The notes under the pieces are model-generated. The model worked only from the letters and a program-made list of their open reading frames with translations. It was not told where the DNA came from and did not search any database. This document shows, one piece after another, positions 35,757 through 46,792 of a stretch of 64,000 nucleotides of DNA. Location of the stretch: NCBI RefSeq assembly GCF_032854445.1, contig NC_088295.1:48967385-49031384 (forward strand), written 5' to 3'. Numbering within the stretch: the first letter of the stretch is position 1; each line of letters begins with the position of its first letter. This stretch comes from Liolophura sinensis. Taxonomy: Eukaryota > Mollusca > Polyplacophora > Chitonida > Chitonidae. A program made the translations under genes and the position numbers.

Positions 35757-38700
35757 ATGCATCCTCAGCTCTCCATTTGGATACTTGTTCTTGGCATGGT
35801 GTTTTCTGATTTACTGGTTGTCACACCTGCCGTGGAGTACACACCAGGTAAGTCAAAATTCTCAAAATAGATAAGGGACATTAAACACATAATCTCTTGA
35901 GCACACTGTTTTGCTTTCCACATGCTGGATTTTAACAAAACGTCAACAATTGAAGGTAAGATAAACCTCGCTAGCTTACACCCGTAAATCGTTAGAGGAA
36001 AATGTTTAATAACAATAGTCCCACGTTTTTTCAAGCCTGATGTCCACATTAACATTTCTCATGTTATATGCATGTTTAAACACAATGTTCTGCCTCACAA
36101 GAAATCTATATAGCAACATGTGTTCTATCCATTCCACAGTATTTGTACCATGTTGCATCACTCGATACGTTGTACATGTCGTTTCCTATTGTTTCATTCT
36201 ACGTGTTATGCATACTTTGGCAAAGCACACTTCGCAAATCACATTTAGAGTAGCACATTTTGAAAACTAAATTGTTTCTGCCTTCGTTTCCTATTGTTTC
36301 ATTCTACGTGTTATGCATACTTTGGCAAAGCACACTTCACAAATCACATTTAGAATAGCACATTTTGAAAACCAAATTGTTTCTGCCTGCGTTTCCTATT
36401 GTTTCATTCTACGTGTTATACATACTTTTGCAAAGCACACTTCACAAATCACATTTAGGATAGCACATTTTGAAAACTAATTTGTTTCTGCCTTTGTTTC
36501 CTATCGCATTATTCTACGTGTTATGCATACTTTTGCATAGGACATTTTGCAAATCACATTAGGAAAAGCACATTTTAAAATGATTTGAATGATTTGAAGT
36601 GATTCCAGTACCCGATGATTCAACAGAAGCCTTATGTCTGGAGATTCTTAAGTTACATGGCTAGATGCGGTTGTTTTTGTTTTTTTTTTTTGGGGGGGGG
36701 CTTTATCAGGTCAGCCGCATGACCATTGTAGTAAAAAGGTGGAAAAAATTCTTATAATATATAATATAAATCATGTTGCCCTAAAGATAGCTAACCCTGC
36801 ATGTGGTTAATAAAATCCTTAGGCAGCATAGATTACCTCAAGCTTTCATAATATGGAAGCCGATAGAGGACATCTCGTTGCCTCGCTACCTATACCTTTC
36901 TAATACAAGGCGAGGCAGCGAAGTAGCGGAGCTAGGTAAAGAGGTAACGAGGCAGTGAAGTAGCAAGGTAGCAAGGTCGATTCACTACCTCGGTGACTCG
37001 CTAGTTCACAGCCTTGCTACCTTGCTATCTGCTTACTTCCCTGCCTCGCTGCCTCGCCCTGTGCAAATGTAGCGAAATTATGTTAATCTCGCTACCTCGC
37101 TGTCTCGCTGCTTCTATACCTCTCTTCGACGTAGCAAAATGTTCTCTATGAGCTTCCGTAATCGAGTGTGTTATAGATTTGATGTTCAAGGCTAGACATA
37201 ATGTCTACTATACTCTGCCTTTGTCTTTGTTCGTTTAAAATATATGTAATTAATAATGTCTGTGAATATTAATAGTCACCAATAGTCTGGATATAATTAA
37301 TTACTTGGATTTACTGAAACACTGTGACTGGTATACCCCTTGATGGAAAACAATTTGCGAGGGAATGAACCTGTACATTTACCATATGCACCACGCATTT
37401 ATATCTTTTTGATTGATGTTTATCTCCGTACTCAAGAATTATGAAATGGCGTTGTCGGTATGAAGGCTATACGTTGAGGCACGCGAAATGCCCGGACTAA
37501 ACCATCGTCATTCCATAGGTACTTGACAAACATACTGATTCAAAGCCGCAGCCGAATGAATGGAATCCGGGTTCGAACACGCGACCTCATTGATCAAGGA
37601 TCTGACAGCAGTAGCGGACCAGCGCTTTAACAGCCTATTCCTACAGGGCCCTATGTACATTTTATGACGTATCATGCTTACAATATGCCATGTGCAATAT
37701 ATACCAACAAATGCGTAGTTTATTGATTCTGCCATGAAAGAAATTCATGTTATGACTTCCCTGTAAATACGGATTCTTCCTAACTCTGTATTATGATAAA
37801 GTTGTCACGCATGTAATTTAAGAGTGAAAAAAATACCCAGAAAGTGTGAAGGTCTTGTATAAATTAAAACTTACCGCTTACAGATGGGAGGCACTATCAA
37901 ATGTAAAACCCTAGTCAAGACTTCCGATTATTTGATCTCTGACAAAGGATACTTTAGTTATGATGGTCTGTCGAAGTCGTTGAAGATGAGGCCTCCGTGG
38001 CCTAGTCGTTAGCCTATGACCCAGCAGTAAGAGACCCACGAATCTTGTTTCCAACTCATGCTTGTTTCCTTTTCGGTCGTACGTGTGAAAGTATGGGTTT
38101 CTCCCGGGTCTGATCGATTTCCCCCCCCCCACCATAATGCTGGTCGCCATGGGAATAAATAAAATATACTTGAGTATGGTGTAAAAATACAATGAGATAA
38201 ATAAATAAAATATCAAAGAAAAATGCATAAGTAATGTTTTTTTGTATTCACCTGTACATTTTCACAGAATCCTGTCCTGTTTTTCTATCTGTTAGATGGA
38301 CTGGAAATCCGGATGAACACAACCTGTCGTCAGATTGATATTGAATGTCCGTACAACCATAGTATAGAGATATTGTCGAAGCTGGATGGCGCCAAAACCT
38401 ACCACTGTCCGAATACTGAGCCAGAGTGCTGCTCTTTCAACGAGACAACGGACTGTTACCAGCCCACCACACCAGGGTTGTTAAGATTTCAGCGCCAGGT
38501 GTGTGAAAACCGAACTACTTGTACTATATACTTACCCGGTGGAATATCGGTAGGGTGTGCCATCAGCCAGTATGTGGTTGTCTCCTACGTGTGTCAATAC
38601 GGAGGTAAGGTTTCTTTTTTATTCTCAGATATTAATTTTTTGTCTCTGTAGTTGCTTCTTTGTCTGTCAGCAGTTTTAAGGAAAAAAAGTTACGCAAACG

Positions 38701-41700
38701 ACTTTGATGAAATTTTGTGCAAAGACCCGTTGTCAAAGAAATAGTTCGTTTAAAGTTCAGCCAACTTTTGGTATATATAATATTTGTTTAATAATGTTAT
38801 AAATAAGGACGTATCACATGGTTAGTATATAAATAAATAAATATATTTTTTCGCCAGACTTTGGTCTTTTCAGCTAGCAAACGTCTTCAGCCTGGATTTT
38901 GATCAGTTTTATGTTTTGATATATTCATAAATATTGTCACAATTCAGATTAAATGGATGTGTTTGGATGTAAACAGCAAATTTATATTCAAATAAATTTA
39001 TTAGACATGCATCAGATCCTTACTTAGAACAATATTATGCAGTGACAATGAATAACAAAAGGTGGTTTCAAATACCCACCAATCAAAAATGTTTTCAAAT
39101 ACCCTTTTCTCCTAAAAAAATCAAAAACACCTTATTTGCAAATAAGTTTTGACGCTCTTTAATCTGATTTTGTCCTCATTCTTCTTCTTTGAATTTTACT
39201 GGTAATTTGGATGTATGAATTTTTGAACGATCCTTCACCCGACAGAAAGGGCAGAAATGCTGATCACTGTCCCTTTGTAAGTAGTACGGAAATTTTTTGT
39301 GGCAGTGGTCTTACTCTAGGGTGACTTCGAAGTTTGTTTCATTAGATTCACCATAATTATATATATATATGGGTAAATCAAGTATTGAGACTAGGGGTGG
39401 TCGTGCTTGACGTTCAGAGAACCTGTTATATCCACAAACGAATACACACATTGTATCAAGACACTCCTAATAAACCCTGATTAAGGTACTCTTGACAATT
39501 CAAACCATGGCGCTGTTAACAATTTCTCAGCCAAGGAACTGTTAGCAAACCTCAAACCATGGCACAACTAACCGCAAGCCACGGCGATATTAACAAACCG
39601 CAAACTAAGGCTCTACTAACCGCAAGCCATGGCGCTGTTAACAAACCGCAAACCAAGGCACTGTTAATGAAATCAGTCAAGCCACTGGTAACACACCACA
39701 ATGAAAAGCACTGTTAACACACAACGACCAAGGCACTGTTAACAAATCCCAAACCAAGGCGTTATTAACCGACCACAAACCAAGACACTTTGAACAAACT
39801 CCAAATCAGAACACTCTTAACAAATCCAAACCAAAGCACTGTTAATAAATATGTATTCCTTAGCACTATTAATGAAACCCATGCCAAGGCGCTGTTAACA
39901 AACACCAAACCAAGGTGCTCCTAACAAACACCTAACCCAGACACTGTTTACAACCCCAAACAAAGGCACTATTAACAAGACACAAACCAAGTTGCTATTG
40001 ACAAACCCCAAATTAAGGCAAATTAACAAATACAAACCAAGGGACTGTTAACAAACCCCACACCAAACCATTTTTAACAAATCCAAAGGAAGGTACTGTT
40101 AACATACCCCTAACCAAGGCTCTGCTCACATACCCTAAACCAAGGCACTGTTAACAAACCCTAAACCAAACCATTTATAACGAATCCAAACGAAGGTACT
40201 GTTAACATACCCCTAACCAAGGCTCTGCTCACATACCCTAAACCAAGGCACTGTTAACATACCCCAAACAGAGGTACCGCTCACATAACCTACACCAAGG
40301 CACCATTAACAAACCTTGATTAAGGAGCTGTTAACAAATCTAAACCAGGAATCGAATAAAAACGAAAGCGTTGTTAATAACTAAATCATAACGCTGTTAA
40401 TAAACCCCAAAAGAAGCCACTGTTAGCAAAACTCCAAACCAAGACGCTGTTAACAAGGATCAAACCAAGAAACTGTTAACAATCACCAAACCAGGCAACT
40501 GTTGGTAAACCCCAGACAAAGGCTTTCGTAACAAATTAAAGTCATTGCGCTGTTAACAAACCCAGACCACAATGCTAAGCAAACGTAGGCCAAGAAATTG
40601 TTACAAATCCAGATTACCGGGCTGTCAAGAAAAAATCTTGGTTTGTTCACATAACCAGACTTAGTTGCTGTTAACCTACCCGGGTTTACATGTAGGTGGG
40701 GCTGCCAAACCCAAATCAAGTCGTTCTTAACAAACCCTGGTTAAAATGTTATTAACAAACTCAGATTTCTTTATTTATTGATTTTCTTAGTGTTTAACGC
40801 CCTCGCGTTTCATCTATATGTTGTTTCATTTTTTTATGGGTAGTGGAAACCGGAGTGTCGGAGAGTCAACCACCGGCCTTGGCCAGGTACCTGAGCTTCA
40901 TATGCTCACATTTAAGCGTTGGTAACAAACCCATACCGATCCGTTGTTAACAAATCCAGATCGAATGGCTGTTAACACACCCAGGTAGAGTCGTTGTTGA
41001 GAAATCCAAACCAAATCGTTAATAGCAAACCTAGATCAAGTCGCTGTCAACAAACCCAGACCAAGAGTTTGTCAACAAACCCAGATCAAGTCGTTTTTAA
41101 CAAATCCAGACCAAGTCGTTGTTAACAAATCCAGACCAGATCTTTGTTAACAAACGCAGACCAAGTCGTTGTTAACAAATCCAGATCAAGGCCCTGTTAA
41201 CAAATCCAAAGCGAGCAGTTGTTAACAACCCCAGAGCGCACAGTTATTAACAACCCAGAGCGAGCAGTTGTTCACAAACCTAGAACGAGCAGTTTGTTAA
41301 CAAACCCAGATCAAAGTCCTGTTAATAAACCCAGATCAAAGTCGTGTTAACAAACCCAGATCAAGGTCCTGTTAACAAACCCAGAGCAAGGAGTTGTTAT
41401 CAAATCCTGACGAACAGTTGTTAACAAACCCAGAGCGAGCATAAACCAGATTATGGTCCTGTTAAGATTCTCAGACAAAGTATTTGTTAATGAACACGTA
41501 GTAATTGTTTACAAACGCAGATGAAAGGGCTGTTAACAAACATAGGGTGACATATTTTCAAACCCAGATCATTGCGTTGTTAATAGAACCCAGCTCAGAA
41601 AGTATTCCTCATTACACCCAGATTTGACCTTTTGCTAATATAATGCGACAAAGTGGGCTATAAAGTGCCAGGTGAGGCGTGACCCATCCACTTTTATACA

Positions 41701-44700
41701 GCAAGTGTCAAAGCCGGTATTACATGGAGAAACGCGTTCGTCGGACATAATAAATACAGCCTATTTCTTTGCAGATGAAGTGGTCCAATACAAAATGTAC
41801 TCAAAGGATGTTCTTATAATGTTATGAGATTTTCCCAACCGTTCATTATATGCTGTCAGCATAACATTTGCTTGCAAACATAAGTTGAATATATATCTTG
41901 CGAACTGATATTCCAACTGAATGAGGGGTGGAGGTTGTGATCTCTTTACCTATACACAGTGTGTTCCCAGTGAACCGTATACAAATACATGTGGGTCATT
42001 CTAGGATTGCGGCCCAGTTTCTTCACAGCTTTTCCATGTTCAACATTTTGAATATTCAGTCACCAGACACTGATATTTACACTCAAAAAAATCAATCTGT
42101 TAATTTTAACAGAAAGTTTGTTGTCTGAGGGATGCTAGATTCTATTATGTTATTGAAACACATTATTCTGTTAAATATAACACATATTTTATACATTCAA
42201 TATAAAGATTCTATTAGACAAACAGAATATTATGTTGAATATCACATAGCATTATGTTGTAACAACAGAACACATTCTAGCACCACTCAGGCAACAGAAT
42301 TTATGTCAAAATTAACAGATTGATTTTTTGTGTGTCTCAAGCTCAAATCGCACCCAAACCGCACTACTACCAAACGTTCAAAGGCTTTCATCTGTCCATA
42401 CCTTTAACTCGTTGTTAGTTGTAGTTGTATAGCAAACCTTGTAAACTTACATCTTGGATTGACATTAAAGCTCGACATACATGGGAGCCTAAGAGCAAAC
42501 TCAACTCAACTCGACTGCAGCGTCGGGTCCTAAGCACCTGTGTATGCGAGACTCAACTGAAGTTCTACTCCAGTCGTTACATGGATTCCGGCCAACCTTA
42601 AAGTTATATGGTCACCAGCGAGTGGGACCGACAACATGTACATACCGCCAACTGAGCTGAATTGAGTGGTGTCTTGCAGGTTAAGTGAGTCAACTGAGAG
42701 GTGACTATCGTGCATAGCCTCAGAATTTTATACAAAACGAAATGACTTATGTTTTCGTTTCTTTGACGACGTTCATACAGATCAGGGCGCATATTTAACG
42801 TTTTTTTATAGACAAGTATAAAACTCAAATAATGCCACAAATGAAAAGCCTTGCTCTAGAAAGGTTAAAATTTGTACACTGTTTGGATTTTGGCTTTTTA
42901 ATGACTTGCAATGTATGACGTAAGTCTTAAGTTGCGTCATAAATTACTAGTGCTTAAGAAGCCACCTCAGGACAGGAAAGATCTCAAATTGTGGCTGTTG
43001 TATAGCTCTGTGGTTAGGAATCGGAGGGCAAATTTTTAACTTCTTAGATTGTAGCTGTGTTTGATTTTTGACTTAGCTTTAATTAAGAAGCTTGTGAAAT
43101 ATTGGCCCTGTTGTACGGAACTGTGTTCGCATTAACGTACCATTTCACGACAAGACACCAAGAACACAGAAATCTAAACGGCAGCTTTTAAACCTTGAAA
43201 ATGTAGATTGTCATGATAAAGGCTCACTCTTTATTTGTCCTCTTATAAAGCTGTTTATCATGATCTGTACTTTATATGCCCACAAATGTGTGTATTAGAC
43301 CATGCGTAACTCCATGTGTTGAAAGCAACAGTTGAAATAACAATAGTTATAATTTTAACAGTGGATACCACATGATACATCAATATAATGGCAGAATTGT
43401 GGTTTTCTAGTCTATAAAACATTTTAAGAAGTATTTTCCAACAGCACCAGGTTCCCCGTCCAACATAATCACCCTTAGCAAAGAAATATAGAAAGGAGCG
43501 TAAATGTATACATTATTGTTACAGTTAGTTTGATCTCGTGTGATTGAAATTTAACGTTGCTTAGCACGGTGCCTTTGTAATTTTACAACGGTGCCTTTTT
43601 GTCTCTTAACTAGATTTTCCAAATACCTACATCTTTTATGGTGCTGCCTCACTAGAACGCCATGCTTATGACACCAGACACAATGCCCAACCCTGACAAC
43701 GCACTCACTTAACCTGCTTCTTTATACTGAGCACCAGCCAAAGAAGTAACCCCTTCAACCGATGTTGAGAGGCCATGAATAATATTCCACTCTCAATCAC
43801 ATGTCCGAAGTTCATAGTTACTAAGAAATAGTCAAATGCAAAATTGATACATCATGGTAGGAAGCTCAAGTGCTAATATCACTGCTCTGTAAGGAAAACA
43901 CTCGGTTTGACATTTTGACTTGTTTTACCCTGGATCTAAGGAGACAAGTGTTCACACTCCATGCCGTATCGCCACGATATGACTGAAATATTGCCGATGT
44001 GGCGTTCAGCCATAATCACTCATTCATTCATTCATTCCATGCCGTGTATTTTACGTTTCTTATGTTAATATTCGTTTTATATCTGAATCCTTAATATAAG
44101 AATGTTAATATATGTTGCTAATTTTCTTTTAACTACAGGTCCTACCACTTTACCTAGCACAACACTTCCACCAACTCGACCTGCAGTCCAGAAAACAGAA
44201 GTAAACCGTAAGTATTTCTATCAGATTTCAACTGGGATAACTTTGTACAAAGTAAACAGTAGGACTTTCTGGAAAGACGTTATGGTAGGCGACATAAACG
44301 AGCCTAGTTTGTGTCAAAAGTTTTTACAAAACTAGTTCATTAAAAGGATATTAAATAACCTTAGGCAAAGTATGAATTACCGCTAGTCTGTCTGTGGAGA
44401 TAAACTGGATGTGTGTAAATATTATCATCACCAGTGTTTTTCATACATTTAGAAACCGAATTTAAAAACAAATCATCAAACGAAATACATTATTGTTTAA
44501 AAGAAAATGACACTGAGCTATAAGACCTCCGTACATATCGTTGAAAACTGATCTGTTAGATTTAACAGATTTGAGTGTGGCTAGAATGTATTTTGTCACT
44601 CCAGCAGAATTTTGTGTCAAATACAGCACACATATTGTGTTAATTCAACATAAAAACTGTATATAAGACTATATGGGACATTATGTTATAGTAAGGAAAT

Positions 44701-46792
44701 ACGTTCTAGCATCACTCAAACAACAGACTTCCAGTTCAATTTAGCAGATTATTTTTTTTTTAGTGTGGTATAGTTTTTTTGTGTAGTGTATACAAGTATG
44801 TTCTCTATTTTCTGTAGTTCTTGCAGCACTGATTGCCCCCATCGTCGTCGTGTTCGCTTTGGTCGTTATTATTTTGCTAGTGATTTACTACAGGTGAGTC
44901 TTAACATGGAAAAACATGACGTCTAACCATGATTTAAACTGCTTTACTCGAATATCATCTCAAGCATACATCCCATGGCCACAAACGGCATCGTTCCTTT
45001 CGACGTTTTTGTTGACCACATAGTAAAACGTTATGATATTTATGTCTGTTGTTCGGGTGGCCTTCGTGGCCGAGATGGTTAGCACGCCAACGCGGCGCAA
45101 TGACCCAGGAGCCTCAAGTTCAGCTCATGGTGGCTTCCTCTCCGGCCGTATGTGGGTAGATCTGCCACAAACCTGCGGATCGTCGTGGGTTGTTCCAGGG
45201 CTCTGCCCGGTTTACTCCCACCATAATGCTGGCCGCCGTCGTATAAATGAAATATTCTTGAGTACGGCATGAAATACCAATCAAATAGATAAACAAAAAA
45301 TTCTCTCCATTGTGGAACGTATTCAAAGTCAAGTACCATCAATCAACAATTGTCACTAAACACCCCCCCCCCCCACACCCCCACCCCCCACTATTGTCCC
45401 CAGAAAAAGCTAGAAAAGCCTTCTACAAATGGCAATTAATGTAGGGTTTTATACACGCTATATATTACCTTTAAACAAAATCCTGACATAGGTGTAAAAA
45501 TGTTCTTTTGCTAAGTACTGCTAGCAACTTTACTATTTTTCTCAGAGATTTATTCAGTTATGTTTAATATTTGCACCTAGTTATTTGATTTTCATGTGTT
45601 ATTTGATTTTCATATGTTATCCTCCAGATATTATCGAGGGCATAAGGACCTCCTAGAAGCCGACAAAACCCCTTCCTCTGTCACCCATCTTAGGATGAAG
45701 GTGGACAAATCACAAGCCCGAGTGAAGACGGCGCCGAGGTTCAAGCTGGACACGGGATTGTCAGGGCACGGATTAGGGCTACACGGCTCGAAATGGTCAA
45801 AGAGCAATATCGACTATCGAAAGTTTGGAAACTCCGAGTTACACTCACAGTATTCCTACGCGCCCACCGGAAACATATGGAAACAGGCAAATTGGATGAC
45901 ATCACTGTCAAGCCCGAATCATATTTATAAAAAGAGGAGAGACGACGACAAAGTGAGTAGGGCGCGATTCCTGATGGCAGCGAGGGATAGAGATTTAGAT
46001 AGCTTGGGCTTCGAGGACGACCTGGGCTTTCCTGATATCAGCATATTTTCTATTGCTCAAGCGAGACAAAGCCCAGACAGTGGCCTAGATAACCTCGGAT
46101 ACATATTGCCTGTAATTCAAGACCCGCCAGCAGCGGAATCGCCGGCGCTACATCGTCATTCTCCGGCGCCTCACCGCAGTTCTCCGGCACCAGTTCGGAA
46201 TTCTCCGGCACCGGCTCTCCGCATGGCGGCATATCACCGCAATTCTCCAGCATCGGCTCGTCATTTGGCGGCAAATCACCGCAGCTCTCCGGCACCAGTT
46301 CGAAATTCTCCGGCACCGGCTCTCCGCATGGCGGCATATCACCGCAATTCTCCAGCATCGGCTCGTCATTTGGCGGCAAATCATCGCACATCTCCAGTGC
46401 CAGTTCGACATTCTCCGACACAACCTCTGTATTCACCGGCGCTGAGCTCCAACCCTGCGACACCTCGTCCATCTCCCGTGCCGCATCACCATCATTCTCC
46501 ACAGGGTGCGCTTGACGTGGAGAGATTATTTCAACAACAACGTGATGCAGTCTTTCAAACGTCGCTCAGCCCCGACGATGCCTTAAGGCGACCTCAGTTC
46601 CGCCAGCCAACAGATCAAAGGCGACGCTACGACTCTGGCATCATTCCTGATCATGACCCAGTTTCTAATTGGACGATACCCACAAGCCCCAATAGTGCCT
46701 TCCAACCACATCAAAGCAACGATCATTCCGACGAAACAAACGATGCTTTTAGCAATTTGAGCTCAACTATTGGTACAGAAATGCTATACTGA
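35757..46792 (+). CDS. Cysteine-rich (SUEL-like) single-pass receptor 1, Ser/Pro-rich tail
   Basis: Five exons: 35757-35847, 38296-38604, 44139-44207, 44818-44893, 45628-46792, giving 569 residues with phases 1-1-1-2. Residues 1-25 form a signal peptide (MHPQLSIWILVLGMVFSDLL). Residues 31-133 are a cysteine-rich domain with NTTCRQIDIECPYN at the start, VCENRTTCTIYL near the end and VVVSYVCQYG closing it. This follows the SUEL (Gal/rhamnose lectin) plan loosely; it is clearer in the two paralogues downstream. The stalk (134-156) is Thr/Pro-rich (PTTLPSTTLPPTRP). The span is about 157-181 (LIAPIVVVFALVVIILLVIY). The 388-residue tail has VKTAPRFKLD, shared with receptor 3, then Ser-Pro-rich repeats. 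It lacks ITIM-like tyrosines. The introns are large and hold arrays and transposons. Ligand binding is inferred from the domain only. Confidence 0.85.
36181..36590. repeat. Four tandem copies of a 105-bp unit
   Basis: Units start at 36181, 36286, 36391 and 36496 with 'gtttcctattgtttcattct'. Copies 1-3 are very similar; the fourth is more diverged and trails off near 36580. It lies in intron 1 of receptor 1. Confidence 0.95.
36855..37157. mobile_element. Foldback element with a simple-sequence interior
   Basis: The ends GGAAGCCGATAGAGGACAT (36855-36873) and, inverted, GGAAGCTCATAGAGAACAT (37139-37157) match at 16 of 19 positions. The interior is made of degenerate 'gaggcagcgaagtagc'-type units on one side and their complement ('gctgcctcgctacc') on the other, so nearly the whole element can fold on itself. 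Confidence 0.6.
37408..37652 (-). mobile_element. Diverged tRNA-derived SINE, reverse orientation
   Basis: Read on the minus strand the head contains GTAGGAATAGGCTG and the B box GTGTTCGAACCCGG, a good Pol III promoter match. The other end has the inverted 'ccgtactcaagaat' tail remnant. Confidence 0.55.
37985..38215 (+). mobile_element. SINE family A, diverged
   Basis: The head 'gaggcctccgtggcctagtc', then the body with CCCGGGTCTG and a C-run, the tail 'tatacttgagtatggtgtaa' and (AAAT)n. It ends about 80 bp before the lectin-like exon of receptor 1. Confidence 0.8.
39430..41620. repeat. 2.2-kb degenerate tandem array
   Basis: Roughly 25-27-bp units on the theme 'ccaaggcactgttaacaaac' (later 'ccagatcaagtcgttgttaa') run through intron 2 of receptor 1. 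Units drift from one side to the other: AAACCAAGGCACTG in the left half and CCAGAGCGAGCAGTTG on the right. Imperfect HpaI-like GTTAAC sites recur. A SINE-like insertion splits it at 40768-40915. Confidence 0.9.
40768..40915 (-). mobile_element. SINE-like fragment inserted in the tandem array
   Basis: The 'tttatttattgattttctta' start, 'gtgtttaacgccc', then 'gtggaaaccggagtgtcgga' and 'caaccaccggccttggccag' match a reverse SINE end and body of a variant related to family A. It interrupts the repeats on both sides. Confidence 0.6.
42079..42335. mobile_element. Foldback (MITE-like) element, copy 2, best preserved
   Basis: Terminal inverted repeats: left ACTCAAAAAAATCAATCTGT, right (inverted) ACACAAAAAATCAATCTGTT, continuing into TTTGTTGTCTGAGGGATGCTAGA against TCTGTTGCCTGAGTGGTGCTAGA. 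The internal AT-rich part has no coding capacity. Confidence 0.8.
43960..44038 (+). mobile_element. SINE 3' end with CATTCATTCATT tail
   Basis: 'ccacgatatgactgaaatat', TGCCGATGTGGCGTTCAGCC and ATAATCACTCATTCATTC match a motif that also occurs near 1126-1190 and, diverged, near 62296-62352. Such ends are common in molluscan V-SINE-like elements. Confidence 0.6.
44545..44767. mobile_element. Foldback (MITE-like) element, copy 3
   Basis: The left arm has TGATCTGTTAGATTTAACAG; the right arm has 'tctagcatcactcaaacaac' and TTTAGCAGATTATTTTTTTT. It is related to the copy at 42079-42335 but more diverged. It ends about 50 bp before the membrane-span exon of receptor 1. Confidence 0.65.
45056..45298 (+). 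mobile_element. SINE family A in last intron of receptor 1
   Basis: The head 'ggtggccttcgtggccgaga' is followed by a deletion of the CTCACCAATGCGGT segment; the body and the tail 'aaatattcttgagtacggca' are present. A C-rich run follows at 45361-45390. Confidence 0.85.
46178..46450 (+). repeat. In-frame 105-bp coding repeats in the receptor 1 tail
   Basis: Two nearly identical 105-bp units start at 46178 and 46283, with a partial third at 46388. Each encodes 35 residues containing SSPAPVRNSPAPALRM and then AAYHRNSPASARHLAANHR. The serine-proline pairs are potential proline-directed kinase or SH3-type sites. The opposite strand is also open across this region (46050-46502), a by-product of the repeat composition. 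Confidence 0.9.

Noticed and set aside
36181-36590. Link between the 105-bp intronic repeat and the 105-bp coding repeat of receptor 1
   Set aside because: Same length but no sequence similarity; coincidence.
39430-41620. Possible CRISPR-like array
   Set aside because: Units are contiguous without unique spacers, and the context is a eukaryotic intron; it is a satellite-type array.
46050-46502. Minus-strand 150-codon acidic frame opposite the receptor 1 tail
   Set aside because: By-product of the GC-rich Ser/Pro/Arg repeats on the plus strand; no independent start, splice or domain.
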